The position numbers and the translations under genes are program-made. From Prevotella sp. (GTDB lineage: Bacteria; Bacteroidota; Bacteroidia; Bacteroidales; Bacteroidaceae): a DNA stretch of 39,712 bases. Below the pieces are notes generated by a model. The model had not been told where the DNA came from, searched no databases, and was given only the letters and a program-made list of their open reading frames with translations. The stretch lies in assembly GCA_016285055.1 (NCBI GenBank), contig JAEEPZ010000026.1:1-39712 (forward strand), read 5' to 3'. Every line of letters begins with the position of its first letter. Position 1 is the first letter of the stretch. Below are positions 1 through 7,339 of the stretch, piece after piece.

Positions 1-318
1 GTCGCAGACAGAAAAAACTATTCACAAACATGACGTTGAAACCACATCCTTTTCTTTTGCCTGCGGCGCAACGCGAATGTGCGTAAATGACACGCGAATA
101 ATCGTAAATAATTAAAAATTCACGAAACATTCGCGAGGCATTAGCGTATATTCGCGTTGCGTCGCAGACAAATAAATAAAATATTTATGAATCATTCGTG
201 TTCATTCGTGTATATTCGTGTAGCGTCGCAGACAGAAAAATTCACGAACCATTCACGAGACATTTGCGTATATTCGCGTTGCGTCGCAGACAGAAAAAAC
301 ATCCACGAATCATTCAGG
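1..318. repeat. Degenerate intergenic repeat block
   Basis: This stretch has no credible gene. The decamer gtcgcagaca occurs at 1-10, 161-170, 225-234 and 283-292. The last three are each preceded by a variant of tattcgcgttgc and followed by A-rich sequence and attcacgaa/attcgtg motifs. The spacing of the last three copies is about 58-64 bases, so this is an imperfect tandem array. It lies downstream of the stop codon of the minus-strand ArgE-type gene. A 77-residue reading frame across it is repeat-encoded and not believable as a gene. The function is unknown. Confidence 0.7.
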
Positions 319-1374
319 TCAATCCAACAGCTTTTCGTAAACGTCCATTGCACGCTCCAGCTCGCTCAGGCAGATAAACTCGTCGGCTGAATGAGAGCGC
401 GCTGACTCGCCAGGCCCCAGCTTCAGCGAGGGGAACGACATCAGGCACTGGTCGCTCAGCGTGGGTGAGCCGAAAGGCGTCAGGCCCATTGCCAAGCAGC
501 GCTGCACCAACGGGTGCTCTGTCGTGATGGACGATGAGTGCAGGCGGAAGGAGCGCGCCTCCAAGCGGCATTTCTTCATCTTCGACTGCAGGAAAGCGAA
601 CACCTCTTCGTTGCTGTATAGTTCCGTGGTGCGCACGTCGAGGACAAAGTGCAGCCTGTCGGGCACTACGTTGTGCTGTGTGCCGCTCTCCACCACGGTG
701 ACGGTCATCTTCATCGGCCCCAATAGCGGGCTGACGCGCTCAAAGCGGTAGTCACGCAGGAAGAGCAGGTCGTCGAGCGCCTCATAGATGGCGTTGACAC
801 CTTCGTTGCGAGCTGCATGGCCGCTGACGCCGTCGGCATAGCCGTCAATCACCATCAGTCCCTTCTCGGCGATGGCAGGCTGCAGTCCTGTCGGCTCGCC
901 CACAATGGCCACGCTCACCGGCGGCAGCAGGGGCAGGGCGCGTGCCACGCCATTAGCTCCCGACACCTCCTCCTCGGCCGAAGCCAAATAAATAATATTG
1001 TACGCGCGGGAAGAGGATGAAGCGTTCACCAAGCGCCTGTAAGTCATGAGCAGTGTGACGAGTCCGCCGCCGCAGTCGTTGGCGCCCAGGCCGTAGAGGC
1101 GATCGCCTTCTACGGCAGGCTCATGGGGCTGGCGTGTCCACGATGCCACAGGCTTCACCGTGTCGAGGTGAGCATTGAGCAGCAGGGAGGGGCGGCTGTC
1201 GTCATAGTCGGGACACACCGCCCACACGTTGTTCATCTCGCGTTGCGGGTTCAGTCCCCACTCTTTCATGTGGCGCTCCATCAGGTCGGCTGCCGCCGTT
1301 TCATTGCGACTCACGCGCGGTGTGGCAATCAGCTCCTTCAGCAATGCCACCGCATCGTCAAAGTATTTGGTCAT
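319..1374 (-). CDS. argE: M20-family ArgE-type deacylase
   Basis: The product is a 351-residue zinc-dependent M20 amidohydrolase of the ArgE/DapE group. Visible motifs are the metal ligand region NAHLDTV (H69, D71), GANDCGGG (D100), the catalytic acidic cluster SAEEE (about 134-136), GEPT (E160), and a late SHSADEF with the terminal ligand histidine. The role is arginine biosynthesis, removing the acyl group from an N-acyl intermediate. In characterised Bacteroides the arginine pathway uses N-succinylated intermediates, so the substrate may be N-succinylcitrulline rather than N-acetylornithine; that is inference. The start at 1374 (MTKYFDD) is chosen because the longer open frame upstream runs through a tandem repeat and into the 3' end of the nucleosidase gene with no family similarity. 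It is probably co-transcribed with the nucleosidase upstream. Confidence 0.85.
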   Translation of the reverse strand: MTKYFDDAVALLKELIATPRVSRNETAAADLMERHMKEWGLNPQREMNNVWAVCPDYDDSRPSLLLNAHLDTVKPVASWTRQPHEPAVEGDRLYGLGANDCGGGLVTLLMTYRRLVNASSSSRAYNIIYLASAEEEVSGANGVARALPLLPPVSVAIVGEPTGLQPAIAEKGLMVIDGYADGVSGHAARNEGVNAIYEALDDLLFLRDYRFERVSPLLGPMKMTVTVVESGTQHNVVPDRLHFVLDVRTTELYSNEEVFAFLQSKMKKCRLEARSFRLHSSSITTEHPLVQRCLAMGLTPFGSPTLSDQCLMSFPSLKLGPGESARSHSADEFICLSELERAMDVYEKLLD

Positions 1375-1380
1375 TTCTTT

Positions 1381-1410
1381 GGGGAAGTTAAAGGGGAAGT
1401 TAAAGGGGAA
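1381..1410. repeat. 12-bp tandem repeat before argE start
   Basis: The unit ggggaagttaaa is repeated two and a half times, ending six bases before the argE start codon. It occupies the position of the ribosome-binding region. It resembles the GGAGTTAAA nonamer family found elsewhere in the window, with three extra bases per unit. Confidence 0.7.
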
Positions 1411-1453
1411 TCCTTTGCTTTCCCGGCTGGTGCCCTGCCATGAATATGACAGG

Positions 1454-2083
1454 CTACAGCGATTCGACGAAGGTGCGTGTGAGCTGGAAGGACTGTGCGG
1501 CCACCTGGTTCCAGAAGTCGTGGTACTGCGAGGCATGGCTGTCGCGCAGGGGCATGTCGCTGATGACGCGGAAGGAGATGAACGGCACATTATTTATATA
1601 ACACGCGTGCGCGATGGCAGCCGACTCCATGTCGACGGCCTTTGCTTCGGGAAACAGCTGGATGATGCTCTCCATCTTCTCACGCGAATCTACAAACCAG
1701 TCGCCGGTCACTATCAGTCCACGCTTCACTTCCAACTCTTCACTCTTGCGCAGCAGGTAGGGGTCGGCCTGGAAGCGTGCGGGCATGCCCTGCACCTGTC
1801 CGTAGGCCAATGAGCCGCCCTCGGCAGCGCCGCAATAGACGTCGTGATAGGCCACCTCGCTGCTTACCACGATGTCCTTGATGTTCACGTCGTCGCCGTT
1901 GCCGCCGGCGCAACCCGACGAGATGATGCAGTCGGGCCGGTGCGCGTTGATCATGCGCTGTACACCCAAGGCGGCGTTCACCTTGCCGATGCCACACTTC
2001 TCTACCACTACCTGACTGTTCTGAAAGACCTGGCGCAGCTGCTGCAGCTCGCGGTCCATAGCTACTAAAATTCCTATTTTCAT
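1454..2083 (-). CDS. mtnN: 5'-methylthioadenosine/S-adenosylhomocysteine nucleosidase
   Basis: The product is a 209-residue PNP/UDP-phosphorylase family nucleosidase. It cleaves adenine from methylthioadenosine and S-adenosylhomocysteine, in the cytoplasm, in methyl-cycle and methionine salvage. The start MKIGILVAMDRE is the family's usual N-terminus; a second ATG four codons upstream (2095) is also possible. The catalytic glutamate region MDRE, the glycine-rich SSGCAGG loop, AVDMESAAIAH (substrate-binding Met-Glu) and the FRVISDM aspartate are all present. Length is normal for the family (about 230). It is divergent from dxr and its stop lies 79 bases before the ArgE start. metK, which makes the same cycle's SAM, lies elsewhere in the window. 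Confidence 0.93.
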   Translation of the reverse strand: MKIGILVAMDRELQQLRQVFQNSQVVVEKCGIGKVNAALGVQRMINAHRPDCIISSGCAGGNGDDVNIKDIVVSSEVAYHDVYCGAAEGGSLAYGQVQGMPARFQADPYLLRKSEELEVKRGLIVTGDWFVDSREKMESIIQLFPEAKAVDMESAAIAHACYINNVPFISFRVISDMPLRDSHASQYHDFWNQVAAQSFQLTRTFVESL

Positions 2084-2105
2084 TGTATAAGACATATTTT
2101 CAGTG

Positions 2106-2113
2106 CAAAGTTA
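2106..2113 (-). promoter_or_regulatory. -7 box upstream of mtnN
   Basis: The minus strand reads TAACTTTG, matching the Bacteroidetes -7 consensus TAnnTTTG, 23 bases before the mtnN start at 2083. No clear -33 TTTG is seen at the expected spacing, so this is a half-supported promoter. Confidence 0.5.
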
Positions 2114-2132
2114 CAAAGAATTTTTCAGTTTC

Positions 2133-2163
2133 TTTGCCATGTCGTTTATTTTTCGTACTTTTG
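2133..2163 (+). promoter_or_regulatory. Promoter of dxr
   Basis: TTTG at 2133-2136 is followed after 19 bases by TACTTTTG at 2156-2163. This fits the Bacteroidetes primary sigma consensus TTTG-N19-21-TAnnTTTG. It lies 27 bases upstream of the dxr start codon. Confidence 0.75.
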
Positions 2164-2190
2164 CGCCCGAATTTTGCAAAATCGACAATC

Positions 2191-3348
2191 ATGAAACGAC
2201 AGATAGCCATCCTCGGTTCTACGGGGAGCATTGGCACGCAGGCGTTGCAGGTCATTGAGGAGCACAACGACCTCTACGAGGTCTATTGCCTCACGGCCAA
2301 CAACCGTGTGCAGCTGTTGGCTGAACAGGCACATCAATTTCATCCCGCCGCTGTGGTCATTGCCAACGAGGCACGCTACGACGAGCTGAAAAGCCTCATG
2401 GCCGACATGCCCGATGTGAAGGTCTATGCCGGAGCGAAGGCATTGGACGACATCGTTGAATCCGGTCCCATCGACATGGTGCTCACCGCCATGGTGGGCT
2501 TTGCGGGCCTCAGCCCCACCATCCATGCCATCAAGGCGCGCAAGGCCATTGCCCTTGCCAACAAGGAGACGCTGGTGGTGGCCGGTGCCCTTATCCTGCA
2601 GCTGGCACAGCAGTATCATGTCAGCATCCTGCCCGTCGACAGCGAGCACTCGGCCATCTTCCAGAGTCTCGTCGGCGAGGACGACAATCCCATTGACAAA
2701 ATCTTGTTGACAGCCTCCGGCGGCCCGTTCCGCCTGATGCCTCCCGAGCAGTTGGCCACGGTGACGAAGGCCGACGCCCTGCGCCATCCCACTTGGGACA
2801 TGGGAGCGAAGATTACCATCGACTCAGCCACGATGATGAACAAGGGCTTCGAGGTGATCGAGGCGAAGTGGCTCTTCGGCGTCGAGGCCAGCCAGATACA
2901 GGTGCTGGTGCATCCGCAGAGCATCATCCACAGCGCCGTGCAGTTCCAGGACGGTTCGGTGAAGGCGCAGCTCGGAGTGCCCGACATGCGGCTGCCCATC
3001 CAGTATGCGCTCTCGTTCCCACGGCGCTTGCCTCTCAGCGGCAACAAGCTCGACCTCTTTGCAGCGCAGAAGCTGGAGTTCTTCGAGCCCGACCTGGAGA
3101 AGTTCCGCTGCCTCGCCCTGGCTTTCGAGGCCATCCGTCAGGGCGGCAACATGCCCTGCATCGTCAATGCCGCCAACGAGGTGGTCAACCGGGCCTTCCT
3201 CGAAGACCGCTGCTCGTTCCCACAGATGGCCGACATCATCGCCGCGACCATGCAGCGCGTGCCCTTCTCCAACACGCCCGACTATGATGTCTACGTACAG
3301 ACAGATGCAGAAGCACGCCGTGTAGCCCATTCAATGCTTAATGCTTAA
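2191..3348 (+). CDS. dxr: 1-deoxy-D-xylulose 5-phosphate reductoisomerase
   Basis: The 385-residue product makes 2-C-methyl-D-erythritol 4-phosphate from DXP using NADPH, the committed step of the MEP isoprenoid pathway. The N-terminal Rossmann motif AILGSTGSIGTQAL, the ALANKETLVVAG segment, the metal-site PVDSEHSAIFQ, TASGGPFR, HPTWDMGAKITIDSATMMNKGFE and the C-terminal NAANEV motif are all present. The start at 2191 is set by the conserved MKRQIAILGS and the promoter just upstream; an in-frame ATG at 2083 lies before the promoter. The final codons Met-Leu-Asn-Ala-stop are written in AATGCTT repeat sequence, so the tail of the protein has been shaped by the neighbouring minisatellite. Confidence 0.96.
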   Translation: MKRQIAILGSTGSIGTQALQVIEEHNDLYEVYCLTANNRVQLLAEQAHQFHPAAVVIANEARYDELKSLMADMPDVKVYAGAKALDDIVESGPIDMVLTAMVGFAGLSPTIHAIKARKAIALANKETLVVAGALILQLAQQYHVSILPVDSEHSAIFQSLVGEDDNPIDKILLTASGGPFRLMPPEQLATVTKADALRHPTWDMGAKITIDSATMMNKGFEVIEAKWLFGVEASQIQVLVHPQSIIHSAVQFQDGSVKAQLGVPDMRLPIQYALSFPRRLPLSGNKLDLFAAQKLEFFEPDLEKFRCLALAFEAIRQGGNMPCIVNAANEVVNRAFLEDRCSFPQMADIIAATMQRVPFSNTPDYDVYVQTDAEARRVAHSMLNA

Positions 3349-3353
3349 TGCAT
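3333..3353. repeat. Inverted copy of the CATTAAG heptamer at dxr stop
   Basis: Three aatgctt/aatgcat units overlap the last codons and stop of dxr. They are the reverse complement of the CATTAAG array that begins 30 bases further on. Transcripts could fold into a hairpin after dxr, using either of many right-hand units. Confidence 0.7.
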
Positions 3354-3383
3354 AATGCATAATTGGCTGCGCATGAGGTAAAC

Positions 3384-3481
3384 CATTAAGCATTAAACAT
3401 TAAGCATTAAGCATTAAGCATTAAGCATTAAGCATTAAGCATTAAGCATTAAGCATTAAGCATTAAGCATTAAGCATTAAG
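3384..3481. repeat. CATTAAG heptamer minisatellite, 14 copies
   Basis: Fourteen contiguous heptamers run from 3384 to 3481. All are CATTAAG except the second, CATTAAA, and a partial catt follows. The array ends 10 bases before the rseP start codon and so fills its whole upstream region. Seven is not a multiple of three, but the array is non-coding, so copy number would change the spacing and RNA structure upstream of rseP. Confidence 0.95.
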
Positions 3482-3491
3482 CATTTAAAAA

Positions 3492-5033
3492 ATGGAAGTA
3501 TTCCTGATCAGACTGTTACAGTTCCTCATGGCCATCTCGCTGCTGGTGTTGCTGCACGAGCTGGGCCACTTCACCTTTGCCAAGCTCTTCAAGGTCAGGG
3601 TGACCAAGTTCTACCTGTTCTTCAACCTGAAGTTCCACATCATGAGCACCTACGACACCTGGGTGCGCCGCCTGCTGAAACTGAAGCCTGAGGTGGTGCC
3701 CACGAAGGAGGTGGAGGAAGAGGCCAAAGAAGGCGAGGAGCCGAAGAAAAAGACCGTGAAAGAATATGTCGGCACAGAGTATGGCCTTGGCTGGTTGCCC
3801 CTTGGCGGCTACTGCGCCATCGACGGCATGATAGACGAGACCAACCAGCAGCTCTCCCAGGAGACCCATCCCTGGGAGTTCCGCACCAAGCCCACGTGGC
3901 AGCGTCTGCTCATCATGATTGGCGGCGTGCTGGTCAATTTCCTGCTCGCCCTGTTCATCTACTCGATGATTCTCTTCACCTGGGGCGAGACCTACGTGCC
4001 TGTGGAGAAGATGACCCACGGCATGGAGTTCAACAGCGAGGCGAAGGCACTGGGCTTCCAGGACGGCGACGTGCTGGTCAGCACCGACCGCGGCCCGCTG
4101 AAGAAATGGGACGACGACCTGTTCCGCGAGGTGTCGAAGGCCAAGCAAGTCAACGTACTCAGAGACGGCCAGCCCGTCACCATCCATATCCCCGAGTCGG
4201 CCGACCTCAACCTGCTCAACATGTTCAAGGCCACGCCCATGTTCATGCGTGTGTGGATGCCCGCCGTGGCCGACAGCGTCATCCCCGGCACGGCAGCCGC
4301 ACAGATTGGCATGATGCCGGGTGACACCATCGTAGGCATCAACGGCAGGGCCGTAGCCTCCTACAACCAGTTCCAGGACGAGATAGCCCGCCTGCGCGAC
4401 GTGCTGACAGCCCAACCGGCCGACAGCATGAAGGTGCGCCAGGTGGAGATAGTATTGAAGAGAGTGGCCTCAGCCACAGCCCCCCTGTCGTCCCCCGAGG
4501 GCGACACAAGTGTCCTGCAGAGTGATGAAGCCTCCACGGGAGCCGTAGGGGTGACTGACACCCTCTCTGTCACCCTCTCTCCCGACCTGAAGCTGGGCTT
4601 CTTCCCCGTGCAGCTTTATGAGCCGACCACGTTCAAGTATGGCTTCTTCGAGAGCATTCCTGCTGGCATAGGCTATGGCTGGCACAAGCTCTGCAGCTAC
4701 GTCAGCGACATGCAGTATGTCTTCACCAGCGAGGGAGCGAAGTCATTGGGCGGCTTCGGAGCCATCGGCAGCCTCTTCCCCGAGGTCTGGGACTGGCATC
4801 GCTTCTGGGAGATGACCGCTTTCCTGTCCATCATCCTCGCCTTCATGAACATCCTGCCCATCCCCGCACTCGACGGCGGACACGTCTTGTTCCTGCTCTA
4901 CGAGATGATAACGGGACGCAAACCCAGCGAGAAGTTCATGATACGCGCCGAGTACGTGGGCTTCGGCATCCTCATCCTTTTGATGGTGGTGGCCAACCTC
5001 AACGATATCTTGCGCTGGCTTGGGTATATGTAA
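3492..5033 (+). CDS. rseP: Site-2 intramembrane zinc metalloprotease RseP
   Basis: This 513-residue membrane protease of the RseP/S2P family is expected to cleave transmembrane segments of anti-sigma factors or signal peptides within the inner membrane. The zinc motif HELGH is at 22-26 inside the first hydrophobic helix, and the third ligand motif NILPIPALDGG is near 453-463. Two PDZ-like regions lie between about 200 and 370 (GFQDGDVLVS; IGMMPGDTIVGING). It is longer than E. coli RseP (about 450). Two insertions stand out: a charged segment near 70-95 (many Glu and Lys), and residues 329-355, encoded by a palindromic repeat also found in waaA. The gene follows dxr, a common Bacteroidetes order. 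Its last 35 bases overlap the 3' end of the opposing ComEC-like gene. Confidence 0.95.
   Translation: MEVFLIRLLQFLMAISLLVLLHELGHFTFAKLFKVRVTKFYLFFNLKFHIMSTYDTWVRRLLKLKPEVVPTKEVEEEAKEGEEPKKKTVKEYVGTEYGLGWLPLGGYCAIDGMIDETNQQLSQETHPWEFRTKPTWQRLLIMIGGVLVNFLLALFIYSMILFTWGETYVPVEKMTHGMEFNSEAKALGFQDGDVLVSTDRGPLKKWDDDLFREVSKAKQVNVLRDGQPVTIHIPESADLNLLNMFKATPMFMRVWMPAVADSVIPGTAAAQIGMMPGDTIVGINGRAVASYNQFQDEIARLRDVLTAQPADSMKVRQVEIVLKRVASATAPLSSPEGDTSVLQSDEASTGAVGVTDTLSVTLSPDLKLGFFPVQLYEPTTFKYGFFESIPAGIGYGWHKLCSYVSDMQYVFTSEGAKSLGGFGAIGSLFPEVWDWHRFWEMTAFLSIILAFMNILPIPALDGGHVLFLLYEMITGRKPSEKFMIRAEYVGFGILILLMVVANLNDILRWLGYM
4478..4556 (+). repeat. Palindromic element in frame inside rseP
   Basis: This 79-base element starts AGCCCCCCTGTCG and ends with an approximate inverted copy of that end. 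A short internal palindrome (gacac aa gtgtc) lies at its centre. It matches the element in waaA at 70 of 79 aligned bases, with one three-base gap that keeps the frame. It encodes APLSSPEGDTSVL followed by a less conserved part ending GAVG, within a PDZ-region loop. Confidence 0.88.
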
Positions 5034-6297
5034 GCAGCACATAGACTGCCGCCACAACGACATAGCACATGGCCACTTGCAGCACAGAAGGGTGAAGGCC
5101 CTCCACGCTGGCAAGTGGCCATGTGCTGATGATGTCTAATGCCTTGTTCATCGTCTGAGCCAACGCCACAGCCACGACGCCCATGAAGGGAAGGACGAAT
5201 GTGGCGAGGGCAGCATAGAGCAGGAGCGTGGTCAGGGGGATGACGACGAGGTTGGTGACGAGAAACCAAGTGGAGAAGCGTCCGAAGTAGTAGGCCACGA
5301 GTGGTGCCGTGCCTACCTGCGCCGCCACCGACACCGCCAGCAGGCTGAAGAGCCATGACACGACGCGGTGCTCCATCCGCCAGTGTGCCGACAGCCATCC
5401 CTCCATCAGCGGCATGAACAGCAGGATGCCCAGCATGGCCATGAACGACAGTTGGAAGCCCACGTCGAACAGGGCACTGCTGTCAATGAGCAGCATGACG
5501 ATGGCGGTGAAGCAAAGCACGTTGAGCGAGGCATGGCGGCGCCCGCCGAGTGAGAAGAGCGAATAGACCGTGATCATCGTGGCGGCGCGGACAAGGCTGG
5601 TGGGCAGTCCCGTCAGCAGGGCATAGCACCAGATGGCCAGCACCAGCAGCCCTTGAACCAGCCATGAGCGTCGCCGGCCCAGCGTCAGCCTTGTCAGGAG
5701 CAGATAGATAATGCTCAGGTGGAGGCCGCTCAGCGCCAGCACATGCGAGGCGCCCGTCACGGCATAGCGGGAGCGCAGCTCGGGGGTCAGCGCACTCTTG
5801 TCGCCCAGCACCATGGCGGCTATCAGCGCCTGTGCCTCGTCGTCGGCGTCCTCGACATGCAGCCGGCTCAGCAGCCGCTCGCGCAGCACCAGGGCTTTGA
5901 TGCGAAGACGCTGCAGGTGGCCGATGTTGCTCCAGCCGTCGCCGCCCCGTTGCCAGCCGTCCCAGCGCACGAACTGACCGTCGCCGATGCGCACCATGAG
6001 GTTGTCGCCAGCCTTCAGCTGCCGGCTGCGCTCGTCTTTCCAGATGTAGCATCGGCGGCGCTCGCCCGTCTCGGTCAGCAACAGGAAGGTCTGCAGCGTC
6101 TTCGGCTTGTCCACAGGCACCGAGGCCACCACCGCTTCCGTCCACTGCCCGTCGGCCACGCGCGGCGCGTCAGGCCCCACCATTCTGATGAGGGCAATGA
6201 CCGCCACCAGAAGGATGGCAACGGGCAGCAGGGGGGTGCGAATAGGGCGCAACGGGCTTCTCGTCATCTTATGCAGAGCCATTTGCAGCAAAAACAC
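4999..6297 (-). CDS. comEC: ComEC/Rec2-family membrane protein, short form
   Basis: This 432-residue polytopic membrane protein has the competence domain of ComEC, the inner-membrane DNA-uptake channel. The signature HVLALSGLHLSIIYLLL is present, followed by several hydrophobic helices and LVTNLVVIPL. The N-terminal part (about 55-125) looks like the small soluble OB-type domain that precedes the channel domain. The C-terminal metallo-beta-lactamase-like domain of long ComEC proteins is absent: the protein ends after the last helix with TQASARYR. Alternative starts are Met6 (6282) and Met11 (6267). It converges on rseP with a 35-base overlap. DNA uptake is the family role; in many non-competent bacteria the function is unproven. 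Confidence 0.85.
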   Translation of the reverse strand: MFLLQMALHKMTRSPLRPIRTPLLPVAILLVAVIALIRMVGPDAPRVADGQWTEAVVASVPVDKPKTLQTFLLLTETGERRRCYIWKDERSRQLKAGDNLMVRIGDGQFVRWDGWQRGGDGWSNIGHLQRLRIKALVLRERLLSRLHVEDADDEAQALIAAMVLGDKSALTPELRSRYAVTGASHVLALSGLHLSIIYLLLTRLTLGRRRSWLVQGLLVLAIWCYALLTGLPTSLVRAATMITVYSLFSLGGRRHASLNVLCFTAIVMLLIDSSALFDVGFQLSFMAMLGILLFMPLMEGWLSAHWRMEHRVVSWLFSLLAVSVAAQVGTAPLVAYYFGRFSTWFLVTNLVVIPLTTLLLYAALATFVLPFMGVVAVALAQTMNKALDIISTWPLASVEGLHPSVLQVAMCYVVVAAVYVLLTYTQASARYR

Positions 6298-6374
6298 TCA
6301 TTCTTTTTAAAGGTGGCATATCTATTGGAAGAACCGCAGGCTTCGGACAAGATATCCATAGCAAAGCTATTGTC

Positions 6375-6437
6375 TTTAACTCCTTTAACTCCTTTAACTC
6401 CTTTAACTCCCTTAACTCCCTTAACTCCTTTAACTCC
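6375..6437 (-). repeat. Nonamer repeat (GGAGTTAAA)7 upstream of comEC
   Basis: Seven contiguous nonamers read GGAGTTAAA on the minus strand, two of them GGAGTTAAG-type variants. Flanks match other copies of this family: gcaaattttgga before the array and gacaatagctttgctatgg after it. It lies between the small membrane protein gene and comEC. Confidence 0.9.
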
Positions 6438-6463
6438 AAAATTTGCGAAAGTTGAATGACATA

Positions 6464-6497
6464 ATTAAAGCGGTTCCATGGACGGAGCCGCTTTAAT
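6464..6497 (-). terminator. Hairpin after small membrane protein gene
   Basis: A 14-base stem runs attaaagcggttcc / ggagccgctttaat with one G-T wobble and a six-base loop. It sits 20 bases downstream of the minus-strand stop at 6518. The following T-tract is weak, so it may be a processing or stability hairpin. Confidence 0.65.
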
Positions 6498-6517
6498 GTT
6501 ACGCTAAGGAACTGGAA

Positions 6518-6895
6518 TCAGCTCTTCTGGCCGATGTAGAAGATGGCAGCTGCACCCACAGCGTAGAGGATGACAGGCCAGCCACCGTCGATATAGGAAG
6601 CGAAGAGGCAGAGACCCAGTGAGATGAGAGGCAATGCAAAGGCGAGTCCCGGACCCATGACGAAGATGGGCTTCAGGGGCTCCAAGGCTTTCTGGTCGCG
6701 GAAGGCATAGAGGCAGGTGTAGATAGGAGCCAGCATGGCAATAATCAGCGTTATCGTGCCAAACCAGCCCACACGGCCGATCATCTCAACGGGAGCGCCA
6801 AGATAGCCCATCTTCACGAAAAAGAAAGCAACCAGCATTAAGACTGATGCGATGATGGAAAACAAATTTGTCTGTTCTTTTGTCATTTTGTCCAT
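6518..6895 (-). CDS. Small four-helix membrane protein, unknown
   Basis: I do not recognise this 125-residue protein. It has about four hydrophobic helices (approximately 12-28, 43-65, 75-95 and 103-122) with short charged links and ends YIGQKS. It may start at Met4 (6886). The next gene upstream encodes another protein of almost the same size and helix count, so the two may form a hetero-oligomer or be diverged paralogues. No enzymatic motif is visible. A hairpin follows the stop. Confidence 0.75.
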   Translation of the reverse strand: MDKMTKEQTNLFSIIASVLMLVAFFFVKMGYLGAPVEMIGRVGWFGTITLIIAMLAPIYTCLYAFRDQKALEPLKPIFVMGPGLAFALPLISLGLCLFASYIDGGWPVILYAVGAAAIFYIGQKS

Positions 6896-6943
6896 AATGT
6901 TTTTGTTTTAATGGTTAATAATAAGGTTGAATAATTGGTTTTC

Positions 6944-7318
6944 TCATTTCTTGAATGTCAACGCCAGCGTGGCGGCGGCCACTGCGGCATAGAGCCACAG
7001 TCCGATGCCGGGTGTCAGCTTGCCTCCCATGAAGAGAATGACGATGATGGTCCCAGCCACCAGCAGCGGCAGCAGCGCCACCATCTTCGGTGCGCGGCCC
7101 TTGAGCCACGCCAACAGAGCCACCAACAGCGGAAAGGCGATGAGAGCGCCCAAGAGCACCTTGCCCACCGTGTTGTAAGTGGCGTTATCGACAAGGCGGT
7201 CTAACTTGTGCGGCAGGTCGAGGATGTTCCAGCGGTAGCTCTTCACATGGACCAGCGGCAGCAGGGTGACGAGCAGCATGGCAAGGCAGCCGGCTATTGT
7301 CATTATTTTCTGTTTCAT
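6944..7318 (-). CDS. Small membrane protein, unknown
   Basis: The 124-residue product has an N-terminal hydrophobic segment that could be a signal anchor (about 5-23), a soluble stretch (about 24-50, SYRWNILDLPHKLDRL), and three more helices ending LALTFKK. I do not recognise a family. The stop is 48 bases from the next small membrane gene, and the start is 21 bases from the waaA stop, so it is probably transcribed from upstream with waaA. Confidence 0.75.
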   Translation of the reverse strand: MKQKIMTIAGCLAMLLVTLLPLVHVKSYRWNILDLPHKLDRLVDNATYNTVGKVLLGALIAFPLLVALLAWLKGRAPKMVALLPLLVAGTIIVILFMGGKLTPGIGLWLYAAVAAATLALTFKK

Positions 7319-7339
7319 AGCTCTGTTTGTCCTGTCGTT

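Noticed and set aside
1..318. Possible CRISPR array
   Set aside because: Repeats are degenerate, spacing is irregular and the sequences between copies are themselves related; no cas genes are present.
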